Positions 5,491 through 5,615 of a stretch of DNA of 5,615 nucleotides are shown here, in pieces. The position numbers and the translations under genes were made by a program. Origin of the DNA: Belnapia sp. (GTDB lineage: Bacteria > Pseudomonadota > Alphaproteobacteria > Acetobacterales > Acetobacteraceae). Below the pieces are notes generated by a model. The model ran no database searches and was not told where the DNA came from. It worked only from the letters and a program-made list of their open reading frames with translations. Every line of letters starts with the position of its first letter. Position 1 is the first letter of the stretch. The stretch is from the NCBI GenBank assembly GCA_028291445.1, contig JAQGIA010000067.1, positions 1-5,615 on the forward strand, given 5' to 3'.

Positions 5491-5615
5491 CTACAGTTGA
5501 GTTTCAAGGGTGGCTTCGCGCAGGCGTCGTTGCCAGTGACAGGCTTTCGCTACAGCCTGATGGACCCGGCGCCAAAGCGACCAGGCGAAGAGATGCTCGA
5601 GCGCGACGCCGGTTG
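5491..5615 (-). CDS. C-terminal 40 residues of a probable transposase (cut by window edge)
   Basis: A minus-strand frame open from the right edge to a TAG at 5491-5493. The visible peptide contains HLFAWSLWRRVHQAVAKACH followed by WQRR. The pattern of Trp, WRRxHQAxA and a later HxxRR resembles basic C-terminal tails I recall from DDE transposases, so this is probably the end of an insertion-sequence transposase; I cannot name the IS family from 40 residues. The AT-rich sequence after the stop is consistent with the end of an IS, but neither a terminal inverted repeat nor a target duplication can be defined with the other end missing. It has the same orientation as the czc cluster. The other two minus-strand frames hit stops in this stretch. 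It could instead be the end of an unrelated basic protein. Confidence 0.5.
   Translation of the reverse strand, partial: TGVALEHLFAWSLWRRVHQAVAKACHWQRRLREATLETQL

Overview
The window is a GC-rich stretch (third codon positions of the genes are mostly G or C) carrying one strand-consistent gene cluster. All supported genes are on the minus strand, so transcription runs from right to left. The cluster is a heavy-metal efflux locus of the czcCBA type (tripartite HME-RND exporter) from a proteobacterium. The high GC, the alphaproteobacterial feel of the CzcA sequence and the gene order point to an alphaproteobacterium; this is an inference from recall, not a database match.

Layout in transcription order. 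At the right edge (5491-5615) is the last 40 codons of a gene that looks like the C-terminal tail of a transposase. Next comes a roughly 200-base non-coding stretch (5291-5490) with an AT-rich part, a perfect 12-bp palindrome and several short inverted repeats; the operon promoter should lie here, but no convincing -35/-10 pair is visible. Two small exported proteins follow: a 135-residue His-containing periplasmic protein (4883-5290) and a 120-residue signal-peptide protein with a C-terminal HxxxHCxC motif (4512-4874), only 8 bases apart. After an 82-base gap come czcC (outer-membrane channel, 3095-4429), czcB (periplasmic adaptor with a His-rich linker, 1830-3092) and czcA (inner-membrane proton/metal antiporter, 1-1817, cut by the left edge after 605 codons). 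czcC and czcB are 2 bases apart, czcB and czcA 12 bases apart.

Working model: CzcA uses the proton gradient to pump divalent cations (Zn, Co, Cd or Ni), CzcB links it to the CzcC channel, and the two small exported proteins probably bind or hand over metal in the periplasm or tune the pump. The CzcA signature DFG-x3-D-x6-E marks the divalent-cation type rather than the copper/silver (CusA) type. No regulator gene (MerR, ArsR, two-component) is visible. The core pump is a known system; the least described parts are the two small leader proteins and the region between them and the putative insertion sequence.
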